Below, piece after piece: positions 37,735 through 46,152 of a stretch of DNA of 62,400 nucleotides (within the stretch, counting starts at the first letter, position 1; each line of letters starts with the position of its first letter). The stretch is from contig JAQGJU010000009.1 of the NCBI GenBank assembly GCA_028290465.1, positions 1 to 62,400 on the forward strand, written 5' to 3'. The DNA is from Xanthobacteraceae bacterium (GTDB taxonomy: Bacteria > Pseudomonadota > Alphaproteobacteria > Rhizobiales > Xanthobacteraceae). The position numbers and the translations under genes are program-made. The notes under the pieces are model-generated. The model searched no databases. It had not been told where the DNA came from and saw only the letters and a program-made list of their open reading frames with translations.

Positions 37735-38175
37735 ATGTCGCCACTGCTGCATGCGCTCGGACGCATCTTGTTGCCGCTCCTGTTCATTGCCTCCGGGGTC
37801 GAGAAGTTCAGGAACATCGCCGGCACCGCGGCCTATATCGGGCCGGACCGTTTTCCGGCGGTGCCGCAGCTCGAAGCCGCGCTCGGCATGCCGATGCCGA
37901 CAATCCTGGCCTACGTGACCGCGTCGGTTGAGACGTTCGGCGGCCTGCTCGTACTGATAGGCCTGTTTACGCGCAGCGCCGCCACGCTGCTGTTGCTGCT
38001 GACTGGGGCGACAATCTTCTATTTCCACAATTTCTGGGCGATGCCCGACGCCACCCAGATGGCCATTCAACAGACCAATGCGCTGAAAAACCTGTCGATC
38101 ATGGGCGGCTTGCTGCTGCTGATGGCGAACGGCGCCGGACCGCTCTCGGTCGACGGCCGCGGCGGGCGCAACTGA
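37735..38175 (+). CDS. DoxX-family membrane protein
   Basis: The 146-residue protein has four hydrophobic helices and the DoxX/SURF4-like start LLHALGRILLPLLFIASGVEKFRNIAGT, with the conserved FxxSGxxKL pattern. Members include a subunit of an archaeal thiosulfate:quinone oxidoreductase, but most bacterial ones have no firm role; some affect redox stress. GGGGAG precedes the ATG. It is probably transcribed alone, since the next gene converges on it. Confidence 0.85.
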   Translation: MSPLLHALGRILLPLLFIASGVEKFRNIAGTAAYIGPDRFPAVPQLEAALGMPMPTILAYVTASVETFGGLLVLIGLFTRSAATLLLLLTGATIFYFHNFWAMPDATQMAIQQTNALKNLSIMGGLLLLMANGAGPLSVDGRGGRN

Positions 38176-38196
38176 AAGTTCAGCCGGGGTGAAGGC

Positions 38197-39300
38197 TTAG
38201 CCTGCGGCGGTCTGCGCCGGACGCTTGACCCGCGTGTTGTAGAAGGTGAGCACGCGGCGGGCGGTTTCCGGACCGAGCCGCGAATAGCTGGTCAGGGCCT
38301 GGTCGAGATCCTGCGCCGACATGCCGCGATCGGCCGCCCGCAGTAGCAGGATGGCCTTCGCGGTGGTCGACGACAGGTCGGCGATCTTAGCCAGGATCAA
38401 CAGCACTTCGTGGCCGGGATCGAGCAGCGCCCGCTCGACCACGTCGATGCCGACCCCGCACATTAGCGACAGCGCGACGGCGGTCTCCTCGAATTTACGC
38501 TCGCGCGCGTAACCGTGGACCGCGACTTCGCCGAGCCGGCCGGATTGGTGCAGTGCCTCGACCTGGGCCTTGGCGGCCGTGTAGTCGGCCGACGCGTTGC
38601 GGACCTCCGAATTGATCACGCCCACGACCTCGTCGAGCACGCCTTCGACCGCCCCATGGGCGCCGGGGTTTTCGGCCGCAAGCCGCGCCCGCACGGCGGA
38701 CGAGGCCTTCTCCAGCAGAGTCAGGAAATGCTGGCGCGGCAGATCCGGCCGGGCGCCGACCTGGGCGGCCAGCGCGTCGTCGCCGTTGGAGCGTTTCACC
38801 AGCATGCGATAGCCGGCGTCGGAGAACCGCGCGCCCCTGTTGCGGGCCACCGAATGCACCACTTGCGTGTCGCCACGCGTCACCAGCACGTCGGTGACGG
38901 CTTCGCTCAAGTTGCCGCGCTGAGCGATGGCCTGGAGATGCTGCTGGCTCTTGGTGTTGGCGGTCGCGATCAACTCGGCGTCGTTCAATCGCTCGGAAGT
39001 GGTCAGCACCGGCCGCGCCACTTCGATGTCGTCGTCGGCGGCCAGCGTGCGCATCAGATTGCGCGGCGCATTCGCCACGACCGAGAGACGTGTCGCCAGC
39101 TTGGCGCGCGCCTTGCCTTCGATCGCCGAGGCCAGCTTGCCGATCACGTCGTCGAACAGGCCGATCTGTTCGTTGTTGTAACGGCTGGCTCCGACCACGA
39201 ACAGGTCGGTCACCCGCCATAGCGCCTGCATACGCTGATCGGTCGTCCCATAGACGAGAGAGCGTTCCAGTTCGTCGATCAGCGAAGCGACTTGAGTCAT
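38197..39300 (-). CDS. DUF2336 domain protein
   Basis: The 367-residue protein, mainly alpha-helical and rich in Ala, Leu and Arg, matches DUF2336, a family of HEAT-like repeats common in Rhizobiales. The start MTQVASLIDELERSLVYGTTDQRMQALWRVTDLF is typical, and the repeats with NDAELIATANTKSQQHLQAIAQR are the most conserved part. Family function is unknown; helical repeats of this kind usually bind proteins. I took the ATG at 39300; the longer frame to 39732 is not supported. GAGGGA lies upstream. Confidence 0.82.
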   Translation of the reverse strand: MTQVASLIDELERSLVYGTTDQRMQALWRVTDLFVVGASRYNNEQIGLFDDVIGKLASAIEGKARAKLATRLSVVANAPRNLMRTLAADDDIEVARPVLTTSERLNDAELIATANTKSQQHLQAIAQRGNLSEAVTDVLVTRGDTQVVHSVARNRGARFSDAGYRMLVKRSNGDDALAAQVGARPDLPRQHFLTLLEKASSAVRARLAAENPGAHGAVEGVLDEVVGVINSEVRNASADYTAAKAQVEALHQSGRLGEVAVHGYARERKFEETAVALSLMCGVGIDVVERALLDPGHEVLLILAKIADLSSTTAKAILLLRAADRGMSAQDLDQALTSYSRLGPETARRVLTFYNTRVKRPAQTAAG

Positions 39301-39540
39301 AAATGCGCGGTCCCTCGCGGGGCGCCGGTGCGCCAGATCGAATCCGGGAAAAGCCCTATCACATTGCCACCCAAACGATGAAGAAACGATTGCGGCGGAA
39401 GCGTCAAACCCCGGTTTAGCCCGGCGGGCCGCCGTCCTCCCGATACCGGCGCCGCGCCTTGCTTCAGGCGGCATCTTCGTCCAGTTTGGGAATCGAACCG
39501 GGCCACACGGGCCTGCCAATGATATTGGAATGGGCCTCCC

Positions 39541-39846
39541 ATGAAGACCGCCGCCGCCTTGATCGCCGCCGGGATGCTTCTCACGGTCGCCGGAACCGCA
39601 ACCGCGCTGGCCGGTCCGCGCAATTTTCTCGGGTTCGAGCGCGACTATCGGTATGACGGCACGACTTGGTGCGCATCGGGCCAGGGGTCGGTGGAGGGGG
39701 TGCGCGACTGCGCATTCTTCAGCCTGGAGCAATGCCGCGCAACGGTGAGCGGCGTTGGCGGCATCTGCTATCCGTCACCTTATGCGGCTGCCTATGATGA
39801 TGGGCCGCGGTACAAGCGCAAGCGCGCCCATCGGCGCCACTACTGA
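39541..39846 (+). CDS. Small secreted protein, DUF3551-like
   Basis: The 101-residue protein has a Sec signal peptide (MKTAAALIAAGMLLTVAGTATALA). The mature region has the pattern WCASGQG...CAFFSLEQCRATVSGVGGICYPSP with four cysteines, matching the DUF3551 family of Rhizobiales, and a basic tail (RYKRKRAHRRHY). Its function is unknown; the cysteines probably form disulfides in the periplasm. A 7-base-stem hairpin (GATCGCT-TATC-AGCGATC, 39845-39862) overlaps its stop codon. Confidence 0.75.
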   Translation: MKTAAALIAAGMLLTVAGTATALAGPRNFLGFERDYRYDGTTWCASGQGSVEGVRDCAFFSLEQCRATVSGVGGICYPSPYAAAYDDGPRYKRKRAHRRHY

Positions 39847-39962
39847 TCGCTTATCAGCGATCGTAAAGCGCCGGTCGCATATTTCAAACGCATGCAACGC
39901 GGGCCGTTGGATGCCCGGCGGCCCGCGCATCCTGTCTATGTTCGATCGAACGTAGCGCCGTT

Positions 39963-40075
39963 AGAGCGTTTTCAAGTGAAGTGGAATCCACTTCACGTGA
40001 AGAAAACGCGTCTATCTAAACACTTAGAGCGCGTCCGGACGCAAAACCGGTGTCCACTTTTGCTGGACGCGCTCT
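39963..40075 (-). repeat. Dispersed palindromic repeat, copy 2 (inverted relative to copies 1 and 3)
   Basis: It has two modules: a hairpin with GTGAAGTGG-AAT-CCACTTCAC at its core, and a second with outer arms AGAGCGCGTCC / GGACGCGCTCT and inner GCAAAA / TTTTGC. Reverse-complemented, it matches copy 3 at most positions. Its last bases create the TAG stop codon of the small membrane protein gene on the minus strand (stop at 40074-40076). Confidence 0.85.
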
Positions 40076-40235
40076 AGAAGACGGCGAGCAGACGCAACAA
40101 TGAAATCACGCCGATAATGATGACGATGACCTGCACGATCTGTTTGGCGCGGCCATCGATCGGCAGCATGTTGACCAGATACAGCACGAGGATGACGACC
40201 AGAAAGGTGACGAGAGCCGAGATGAGGATCGACAT
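40074..40235 (-). CDS. Small two-helix membrane protein (Thivi_2564-like)
   Basis: The 53-residue protein begins MSILISALVTFLVVILVLYL and has two hydrophobic helices around a short polar turn (PIDGRAKQ), ending IGVISLLRLLAVF. The pattern with PIDxRxKQIIxVI matches a family of tiny membrane proteins known as Thivi_2564, found widely in proteobacteria and of unknown function. GCAGGAA precedes the ATG. Its stop codon is provided by the edge of repeat copy 2, so insertion of the repeat may have trimmed or reset the C-terminus. Confidence 0.7.
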   Translation of the reverse strand: MSILISALVTFLVVILVLYLVNMLPIDGRAKQIVQVIVIIIGVISLLRLLAVF

Positions 40236-40359
40236 GAGCGGAATTCCTGCTCCTGTGTGAATTGGCGAACGACAAAAACGTTGAGCGAATGCGTGCTGTG
40301 TCCCCGACTGCTTACGCAACGCGGACGGAACCATCTGGTTCCCAACGGGAACAAAAGCT

Positions 40360-40737
40360 TTAGGGTCGGGTATTCGGGGTCTGGCCCGCCGGCATCGCAC
40401 CCATCCGGGCCTGCACTTCGGCCGGCACCCGATAATCGCGCATGATCTGGCGGGCGTCGCGCAGGCCGCAGGCTTCGCGCTGGATGACGAACTGCCACAG
40501 CGCGGTGCCGGCCCGGTCGCGCAACGCGGCGCGTTCGGCGGCGAGGGGGCCTGGAATGCTTCGCGGGCTTTCAGGATGACACGCGCGATCGAATTCGCGC
40601 AGTGCCGCCAAAGTCTGCTCCAGCGCGCGGCCAAGCCGGCCGAGCGCCGTGGCCTGCTCCTGCAGGATTTCGAGCTCCAGCGGACCGGCATCCTGCAGGA
40701 GCTGAAGGCGCCGGAATGGTGCGGAATGTGAGTTCAT
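40360..40737 (-). CDS. Conserved hypothetical protein (possibly DUF6665 family)
   Basis: The 125-residue protein has a helical N-terminal half with heptad-like Leu/Ala spacing (LELEILQEQATALGRLGRALEQTLAALREF), likely a coiled coil, and a C-terminal block GTALWQFVIQREACGLRDARQIMRDYRVPAEVQARMG that I tentatively place in DUF6665 of Rhizobiales. It has no signal peptide or membrane helix. Function is unknown. It is followed 124 bases later on the same strand by the small membrane protein gene. Confidence 0.6.
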   Translation of the reverse strand: MNSHSAPFRRLQLLQDAGPLELEILQEQATALGRLGRALEQTLAALREFDRACHPESPRSIPGPLAAERAALRDRAGTALWQFVIQREACGLRDARQIMRDYRVPAEVQARMGAMPAGQTPNTRP

Positions 40738-40815
40738 GCGGGTAGATTCCGGTCAGGCGGGCAACCCTGGATGGGCGCTTTTGCCCCGTAAGTGCTTCTA
40801 TTCTGTAAGAAATCT

Positions 40816-40921
40816 GCAACGGTACGCAGGTCAGCATCGGTCATCGGGTTGATTGTCTGAGGCCCGATCTGGCGGCTCCGCTTTCCTGGTCTGCCCGGAC
40901 AGAGCGGAGCCGCTTTTTTTT
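40816..40921 (+). ncRNA. Candidate small RNA with intrinsic terminator
   Basis: A perfect 11-base stem, GCGGCTCCGCT (40872-40882) with AGCGGAGCCGC (40903-40913), is followed by eight T residues; no protein gene on this strand ends here. TTGCCC (40781-40786) and TGTAAG (40804-40809) with 17 bases between could be the promoter, giving a transcript of about 106 bases. I do not recognise the sequence as a known RNA family. Confidence 0.42.
40872..40921 (+). terminator. Strong orphan Rho-independent terminator
   Basis: The 11-base perfect GC-rich stem with a 20-base loop and an eight-T tract is clearly directional: on the minus strand the run becomes A residues, so it cannot serve the minus-strand gene at 40360. 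See the small RNA candidate. Confidence 0.9.
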
Positions 40922-41045
40922 AATGGCCACACCAATATAGGGGCGGGCCGCCCGGGGCAGGAACGGATGGTGCCCATGCGGCGTTATTGCGACGGTTAAT
41001 GAAATCATAAGAGCTGAAGCTGGCTCGCCACAGTTCGGAGCCGTC

Positions 41046-41879
41046 ATGCGCAGTCCCAACCTTTTGGACAATCCGCCGCCGTCGCCCGTGCCGTCGGTTC
41101 GCTGGTCGCGCTTTTTAGAATCCCGATATCTGTCGGTCGGTGGTCTTGCGGCCGGTGGGGTGGCGGCTGTCGTCGGTGCCAGCGTCGCGCTGGCGATGCT
41201 GATGCCTTACGTGGTGGCGCCGGATGCAGCGGCCTCTAACGTCAGTGTAGTGGCCGCAAATCCCAGCCCAGCGGCGCCTAAGCCGATCGTAGCGAGCCCC
41301 GCCAATAATGGTGTGCAATATGTCGGCGACGTGAAACAGACGGACCGGCCCTGCGAGGAGCAGACTTGGCCGTATATCGCCGCGCATTGCCTCAAGCCCG
41401 CTTCTGAACCGAAGCCGGAAACCGCAAAGGTTGCGGTGGATCGATCGGAACTCAAGACGGTACGGGCCGGCCTGCCGTCGCCGGCCGAAACGTCGATGGT
41501 GCCGCAGCCTGAACAAAGGGTCGTTGCGGCCCGCGTGCCCGAAATCGCCGCTTCCGCGCCGGCCGCCCGTCCGGCCCGTCAAGCTGCCCGCGACCAGGCT
41601 ATCCGTGACGACGCCCAACCGAAGCGTTCGCGATCCGCGTCGGCGCGTGCCGGCGAACCCAGGGACATCCGAACTGACATCCGACCCGATGCTCGCGCCG
41701 AGGCGCGGCGCGCTTATGCGTCTGACCGTGGCCCGTCGGACCGCAACCCGTCGCCGATGGCGCGGCGCTGGACCGAGGCCGAATACGACGTTCCAGACCG
41801 GTTCGGGGGTACCCGCCGGGTGATGGTGATCCGGACGCACTCGATCCATCAAGCCGCCGCATTTAGCGACGAACGTTAA
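41046..41879 (+). CDS. Hypothetical membrane-anchored protein with disordered basic tail
   Basis: The 277-residue protein has a short cytoplasmic N-terminus (SPNLLDNPPPSPVPSVRWSRF), one membrane helix (residues ~31-56, VGGLAAGGVAAVVGASVALAML) and a long periplasmic or free tail. The tail has a short conserved segment with two cysteines, KQTDRPCEEQTWPYIAAHCLKP (near residues 97-118), which I have seen as a DUF-like motif in Bradyrhizobium-type proteins. The rest is low complexity, rich in Ala, Pro, Arg and Asp. No function is assignable. Confidence 0.65.
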   Translation: MRSPNLLDNPPPSPVPSVRWSRFLESRYLSVGGLAAGGVAAVVGASVALAMLMPYVVAPDAAASNVSVVAANPSPAAPKPIVASPANNGVQYVGDVKQTDRPCEEQTWPYIAAHCLKPASEPKPETAKVAVDRSELKTVRAGLPSPAETSMVPQPEQRVVAARVPEIAASAPAARPARQAARDQAIRDDAQPKRSRSASARAGEPRDIRTDIRPDARAEARRAYASDRGPSDRNPSPMARRWTEAEYDVPDRFGGTRRVMVIRTHSIHQAAAFSDER

Positions 41880-41944
41880 ATTGTCCTAGCTCGGAACCAA
41901 AACGCGCCTCGCGCGTTTGACGGTATTGCACTGGGGAGACAGCC

Positions 41945-42208
41945 ATGGCCAAAGCTGACGATTTCCGTGCCTTCGCGGTCGAGTGCCGTGAACTGGCGGC
42001 TCAGGAAGTGTCGGATAGCGCCCGCCGCGCCAAATTGTTGCGGATGGCGGACTCATGGCAAAGCGTGGCGGCCGACGAAGACCGGATCGCGGCGCTGGTG
42101 CACGAAGCCGACTGCTCGTTCGAGGTATCGGGCGCCGAGGCGCCCGCTTTGGCGACGCCTTTGTGGGCGACCCAGGGCGCGGTCCGCCGACCGTTTCATC
42201 GCCACTGA
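41945..42208 (+). CDS. Small conserved helical protein
   Basis: The 87-residue cytoplasmic protein starts MAKADDFRAFAVECRELAAQEVSDSARRAKLLRMADSWQSVAADEDRI, cut into two helices by a short turn; this DFRxxAxECRxLA pattern is very common in small Rhizobiales proteins of unknown role. The tail (residues ~60-87) is not conserved in character. GGGGAGA lies upstream of the ATG. Confidence 0.62.
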   Translation: MAKADDFRAFAVECRELAAQEVSDSARRAKLLRMADSWQSVAADEDRIAALVHEADCSFEVSGAEAPALATPLWATQGAVRRPFHRH

Positions 42209-42368
42209 TCATCGAGTTCTGAATTCGAACGTCCAATTTTATCCGCGGCAAAATCTGTTCGCGACGGCTTATCGCTGCGACGCTATCCAACTTCGCCGGT
42301 TGCGCGAACGTGCCCTTCGTCCCCCATCACTCACGGCAACATTCCCATCGCTCGAGGGCAGGATTTTC

Positions 42369-42917
42369 ATGCAACCAATTTCGATGCGGACGATTTCGAC
42401 CACCTTGCGCCGCGTCGCGCTCGCCGTCGCATTGCTGGGCGTGGCCGGCGCGGGTTCGGCGCACGCCGCCGACGAGCCGGATCTGATCTTCAAGCGCTCG
42501 ACGGTTTTCAAATGGCTGACGCCGAACGACAAACTCGCGACCTACGGGCTCGACGATCCGGAAGTCGACGGTGTGGCATGCCACTTCACCATACCGGAGC
42601 GCGGCGGGGTGAAAGGCTGGATCGGCGTCGCCGAGGAAGTGTCCGACATCTCGCTGGCGTGCCGGCAGATCGGACCGATCAAATTCAAGGCCAAGTTCGA
42701 GCAGGGCGAGGACGTATTTCGTCAGCGCCGTTCGCTGTTCTTCAAGAAAATGCAGATCGTGCGCGGCTGCGACGTGAAACGAAACGTGCTAGTCTACATG
42801 GTGTATTCCGACCGCATCATCGAAGGCTCGCCGAAGAATTCGACGTCGAGCGTGCCGGTGATGCCATGGGGCGCGACGACCGACGTGCAGAAATGCGCGG
42901 ATTTTGTTCAGAAGTGA
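42369..42917 (+). CDS. creA: CreA family secreted protein
   Basis: The 182-residue protein has a Sec signal peptide (RRVALAVALLGVAGAGSAHA) and matches the CreA family: IFKRSTVFKWLTPNDKLATYGLDDPEVDGVACHFT, then ISLACRQIGPIKF and the end RGCDVKRNVLVYMVYSDRIIEGSPKNSTSSVPVMPW. Three or four cysteines are conserved. CreA is periplasmic and of unknown function. AGGAT lies upstream of the ATG. Confidence 0.9.
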   Translation: MQPISMRTISTTLRRVALAVALLGVAGAGSAHAADEPDLIFKRSTVFKWLTPNDKLATYGLDDPEVDGVACHFTIPERGGVKGWIGVAEEVSDISLACRQIGPIKFKAKFEQGEDVFRQRRSLFFKKMQIVRGCDVKRNVLVYMVYSDRIIEGSPKNSTSSVPVMPWGATTDVQKCADFVQK

Positions 42918-42926
42918 TTTAACGCC

Positions 42927-43166
42927 CTAATCCTTCGCCTCCTGCCGCTCGGCGCGCTGACGCCAGCCGTCGCCCTGCGTCGATGCCGTATCTTGCCGGC
43001 CGGTGCCGTCCGGGGCGCCGGTTGATGCGATGTCCTTCTTGGCGTCCGGCTTCGCGGCGTTCCGCATCTCATCATCGCTGTCGTCGGTGATGTACGGGCC
43101 TTTCGGGCCGTTGGCCGGCTCGCCGCTTGCGGTATCGTCGCCGACGCTGATCCTTGAATTTGCCAC
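42927..43166 (-). CDS. Small hydrophilic hypothetical protein
   Basis: The 79-residue product (after the initiator, ANSRISVGDDTASGEPANGP...) is rich in Asp, Gly, Lys and Gln with no hydrophobic core, so it is probably disordered. The start is GTG at 43166 with AGAGGAG six bases before it; this strong site argues that the gene is real. An upstream frame to 43250 is not supported. It lies in the same direction as the secreted protein gene at 43251 but 84 bases after its stop. Confidence 0.5.
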   Translation of the reverse strand: MANSRISVGDDTASGEPANGPKGPYITDDSDDEMRNAAKPDAKKDIASTGAPDGTGRQDTASTQGDGWRQRAERQEAKD

Positions 43167-43250
43167 GTATCGCTCCTCTGTCCGGCTCCTGCTCGAAAAC
43201 CAACGCGCGGCGGCGCCGATGGTTCGCGATTGCAGCCGGGCAGTAATCAT

Positions 43251-43496
43251 TCAGCGCTTGATGCAGCGCCTTGTATGGCCGTTTCCGGGACGCGGCTGCC
43301 CCGTATTGCGGTCGAGCGGGAAGCCGCCGGTCAGCTCCTTGATCTGCCCGCCCGGGCAGGTGCCGTCGTCAATCAGCACTTTCTGCCCCGGCGCGATCTC
43401 GGTAGGTTCGGTCGGCAGACGCGGCGCGGCCCAAGCCTGACCAGAAAACGCCGGGCCGGCGATCATGACAATGAGCATGAGGGCGAAGAGGCGCAT
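43251..43496 (-). CDS. Small secreted protein (possibly DUF6719 family)
   Basis: The 81-residue protein has a Sec signal peptide (MRLFALMLIVMIAGPAFSGQAWA) and a mature part with KVLIDDGTCPGGQIKELTGG and a C-terminal RRCIKR, leaving two cysteines to pair. The DDGTCPxGQIKEVTGG block recurs in Rhizobiales proteins I tentatively assign to DUF6719. Function is unknown. GGAGGG lies upstream of the ATG. Confidence 0.68.
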   Translation of the reverse strand: MRLFALMLIVMIAGPAFSGQAWAAPRLPTEPTEIAPGQKVLIDDGTCPGGQIKELTGGFPLDRNTGQPRPGNGHTRRCIKR

Positions 43497-43680
43497 GGCA
43501 GTCCCTCCGATTCGTAAGGTCTACGTTGATCGCACGGGCGGGCAGGTCCTGCCAGCACCATGTCGCGCCCTATAACGTGCCTGCAAACGCCTTCGATACG
43601 CGCCGTGAATGAATACCATTCCGACAATTCGTGAACGCGCTATTGTACGCCGCCGCGATAGCGCCAATGTTCCCCAACTC

Positions 43681-44844
43681 ATGCACATCGATACATCCCC
43701 TTCCGAACCGCGCTTTGTCCGCAGCAGCCTGATGCTGGGCAACCTGGTGACCGGTCTTGCCATCATCGGCCCGACCGCGATGCTCAGCCAACTCGCGGAC
43801 GGCCTTCAGGTCACCATCCGCGACGCCGGCCTCCTGGTAACGTTCGGGGCGGTGATGCTGTGCTTCGGATCGCCGCTGACCGCGTGGGCGACCAGCCGCA
43901 TCGAACGCCGTTCGCTGCTCACCGGCGTGCTGCTCGTCATCGCGCTCGGCCACGCGGCTTCGGCGCTGGCGCCGAACTACGGCGCGCTGCTCGCCATACG
44001 CTTGGTGATGCTGGCAGCGGCGGCCGTGTTCACGCCGCAGGCGGCCAGCACGGTCGCATTGATCGTACCGGTCCGCGAACGGGCCGCCGCGATTGCCTAC
44101 GTGTTTCTCGGCTGGTCGCTGGCGATCGCGATCGGCTTGCCGCTGGTGACGTTCGCGGCCGCGCATATCGGCTGGCGCGAGACTTACGCCACGATCGGTG
44201 CCATCGCGGCGCTGACCGCGTGGTTGCATTGGGCGCGGTTGCCGGCCGGGCTCACCGGCGCGCCGATCTCGCTCGCCTCGTGGCGCGCCCTGGCCGGCAA
44301 CCGGCTGATCCTGTTGCTGCTGCTGATCACCGCGCTGCAAACGTCGGGACAGTTCGCCGTCATCACCTATCTCGGGCCGCTGCTGACACGATTGGCCGGT
44401 GCGGGTCCGCAGCAGATTGCGACGTTCTTTGCGATCTTCGGCGCGTTCGGCTTCATCGGCAACATCATCGCGACCCGGATTGTCGGCAGCATTGGCGCGC
44501 TGCAAACCTCGGCGCTGTTTCTGGTGTCCATGCTGATCGGCGCACTGCTGTGGACGTTCGGGGCGCCGTGGCTGCTGGCGATGGGCGCCGGAATTCTGCT
44601 CTGGGGCCTTGGCTTCGCGGCCGTGAACTCGATGCAGCAGGGCAGGCTGGTGGCCGCCGCGCCGGAGCTATCGAGCGTGTCGGTCGCGCTCAATACGTCG
44701 GCGCTCTATGTCGGTCAGGCCATAGGCTCGGGCCTTGGCGGCACGCTGTTCGCGCAGGATCTCGCGCCGGTCACCGGCTATGTGGCGATCGGCTTTTTTG
44801 TCGTTGCGCTGGCGTTGGTGGGCCTGACGCGGTCTCGCTCATAA
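43681..44844 (+). CDS. MFS transporter, DHA1-like (arabinose efflux permease type)
   Basis: The protein of 387 residues has 12 predicted helices. It opens MHIDTSPSEPRFVRSSLMLGNLVTG and has the MFS motif A region between helices 2 and 3 (GSPLTAWATSRIERRSLL). Such carriers export drugs, sugars or metabolites by proton antiport; the substrate is not predictable. The ATG at 43681 is my choice because it starts close to helix 1; an ATG at 43609 would add 24 polar residues, and neither has a strong ribosome binding site. Confidence 0.82.
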   Translation: MHIDTSPSEPRFVRSSLMLGNLVTGLAIIGPTAMLSQLADGLQVTIRDAGLLVTFGAVMLCFGSPLTAWATSRIERRSLLTGVLLVIALGHAASALAPNYGALLAIRLVMLAAAAVFTPQAASTVALIVPVRERAAAIAYVFLGWSLAIAIGLPLVTFAAAHIGWRETYATIGAIAALTAWLHWARLPAGLTGAPISLASWRALAGNRLILLLLLITALQTSGQFAVITYLGPLLTRLAGAGPQQIATFFAIFGAFGFIGNIIATRIVGSIGALQTSALFLVSMLIGALLWTFGAPWLLAMGAGILLWGLGFAAVNSMQQGRLVAAAPELSSVSVALNTSALYVGQAIGSGLGGTLFAQDLAPVTGYVAIGFFVVALALVGLTRSRS

Positions 44845-44925
44845 TTCGGATCGGCAGTTACGTATCGGATCGAACGCGTCGATCCGATACGATGCCGTTT
44901 GTTCGGCAGGATACTGCCGCGTCGG

Positions 44926-45789
44926 TCATTTATAAGGCTTGGTGCCGAGCTTAGCCTTGTTGATGCTGTTGCGCATGCGATGGCTCATCGAAGCGCCGCC
45001 GCCGAAATGCCACCAGTTCAGACCGATAATGCGATTGTGCCCGGTCCACGCACCGACGAACTCTTCGAGCTTGCCTTCGGCATCGTCCTGCGGGAATGGC
45101 GGATCGCCTTCGCCCCAATAGGCTTGGCCGGTAACGACGATCTCCTTCGGCGTGGCTCCCATCAGCTTGCTCCAGCGGTCCAAACAGAGATCCGCATACT
45201 GAGCCGCATTGTCCAGGCTGTAGGCGGACCCGTCGGGACGTTTGAACTGCTTCAACATTTTCTTGTTGGGGAAGTGGTGCCAGTAAACTTGCGGATTGAA
45301 CATATCCACGAAAGGCAGCGCGGCCGTCATAAGCTCCGGCTCGTGCCAGTCGATCAACGGAAAGGTCGTGACGCCGAAGCTTGCAGACACGCCGGGGCGA
45401 ACCTGGGTGCAGAAGGTCTTGATTTCGTCCTTGGTCCAATTCGCGTTGTGAACGCCGTGCTCGATATCGGCCCCGTAATCGGCCAGTCCGAATGAGGCCA
45501 GTTCCTTCGTCGCGAGCTTTGCGTCGGCAACGGGATCGCTGCCCTGGCACCAGCCCCAGCCGGCAACTTCGATGCCGGCCTGCTTAAGATCGCCGATGAA
45601 CGTTGCGATGATCTTCTTGGCGCTGGTCGAATACGCGGATTGGCTGTGAATGCGCACCCACGCGTGAGTCATTTGCGCTTCTGTCATCGCTTCGATCGTC
45701 AGCGCAGTGGTGCCGTAGCGCGCGATCGTCTCCGGCACTTGATAGATAAATGTTCCGTGTTTTCGAAAAGCCTTCGATGAGCCAACCAT
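44926..45789 (-). CDS. Glycoside hydrolase-like TIM-barrel protein of unknown function
   Basis: The 287-residue protein shows a repeating strand-helix pattern of a TIM barrel: THAWVRIHS, AGIEVAGWGWCQG, LADYGADIEHGVHN, PGVSASFGVTTFPLI, VDMFNPQVYWHHF and IIGLNWWHFGGG. The ADIEHG segment with an acidic pair at the end of a strand is reminiscent of GH25/DUF1906-like lysozyme-type barrels, but I cannot assign a family. There is no signal peptide. The ATG at 45789 has GGGGGA six bases upstream; an ATG at 45804 is the alternative. Confidence 0.6.
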   Translation of the reverse strand: MVGSSKAFRKHGTFIYQVPETIARYGTTALTIEAMTEAQMTHAWVRIHSQSAYSTSAKKIIATFIGDLKQAGIEVAGWGWCQGSDPVADAKLATKELASFGLADYGADIEHGVHNANWTKDEIKTFCTQVRPGVSASFGVTTFPLIDWHEPELMTAALPFVDMFNPQVYWHHFPNKKMLKQFKRPDGSAYSLDNAAQYADLCLDRWSKLMGATPKEIVVTGQAYWGEGDPPFPQDDAEGKLEEFVGAWTGHNRIIGLNWWHFGGGASMSHRMRNSINKAKLGTKPYK

Positions 45790-46152
45790 GACGTCGTCCC
45801 CCATTTACGGCGAGCAACTTAAGGTACGTTGATGGGGTAGGCAATTACCCTAGGTCGCAAAGGCCGGCGACTCCCGGCATCATCTTCAAGCCTGGGTTCG
45901 TGGTGATTGGCCGCGTTGCTGACGGTGCGTTGCTGGCGGTGAGGTTAAACGCGGCTGCATGATACCGCGCGCCGCTGATGCCGTGCGTTCACATATCAGT
46001 TGAACGGTGGGCTAGCGATAAAGCTCCGGGAATCGGTTATTTGCTCCGCATTCCACCTGTTCCATGGCTTTAAGTGCGCTGCACAATGCTGTTGCTGCAT
46101 CGCACCATTTCTGCCATAAGGTGTGACCATAGTTTGATAGCGAAGGCACGAC
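45790..46152. other. Divergent intergenic region; nothing specific seen
   Basis: This stretch separates two divergent genes. It has no coding-like frame and no strong hairpin beyond GGGTAGGCAATTACCC near 45835-45850. It presumably carries both promoters. Confidence 0.4.

Larger units (their letters stand above)
40738..41045. other. Intergenic region with an orphan terminator; no protein gene
   Basis: No coding frame is apparent. The region has a plus-strand promoter-like pair and a strong plus-strand terminator without a plus-strand protein gene between them, annotated separately as a small RNA candidate. The last 120 bases are the leader of the gene at 41046. Confidence 0.5.

Noticed and set aside
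39488-39500. Second GGAATCGAACC sequence resembling a tRNA T-arm
   Set aside because: The T-stem bases do not pair and no cloverleaf can be drawn.
39892-40077. Small frames (LERFQVKWNPLHVKK type) in the dispersed repeats
   Set aside because: They are translations of the palindromic repeat, appear in all copies and lack ribosome binding sites.
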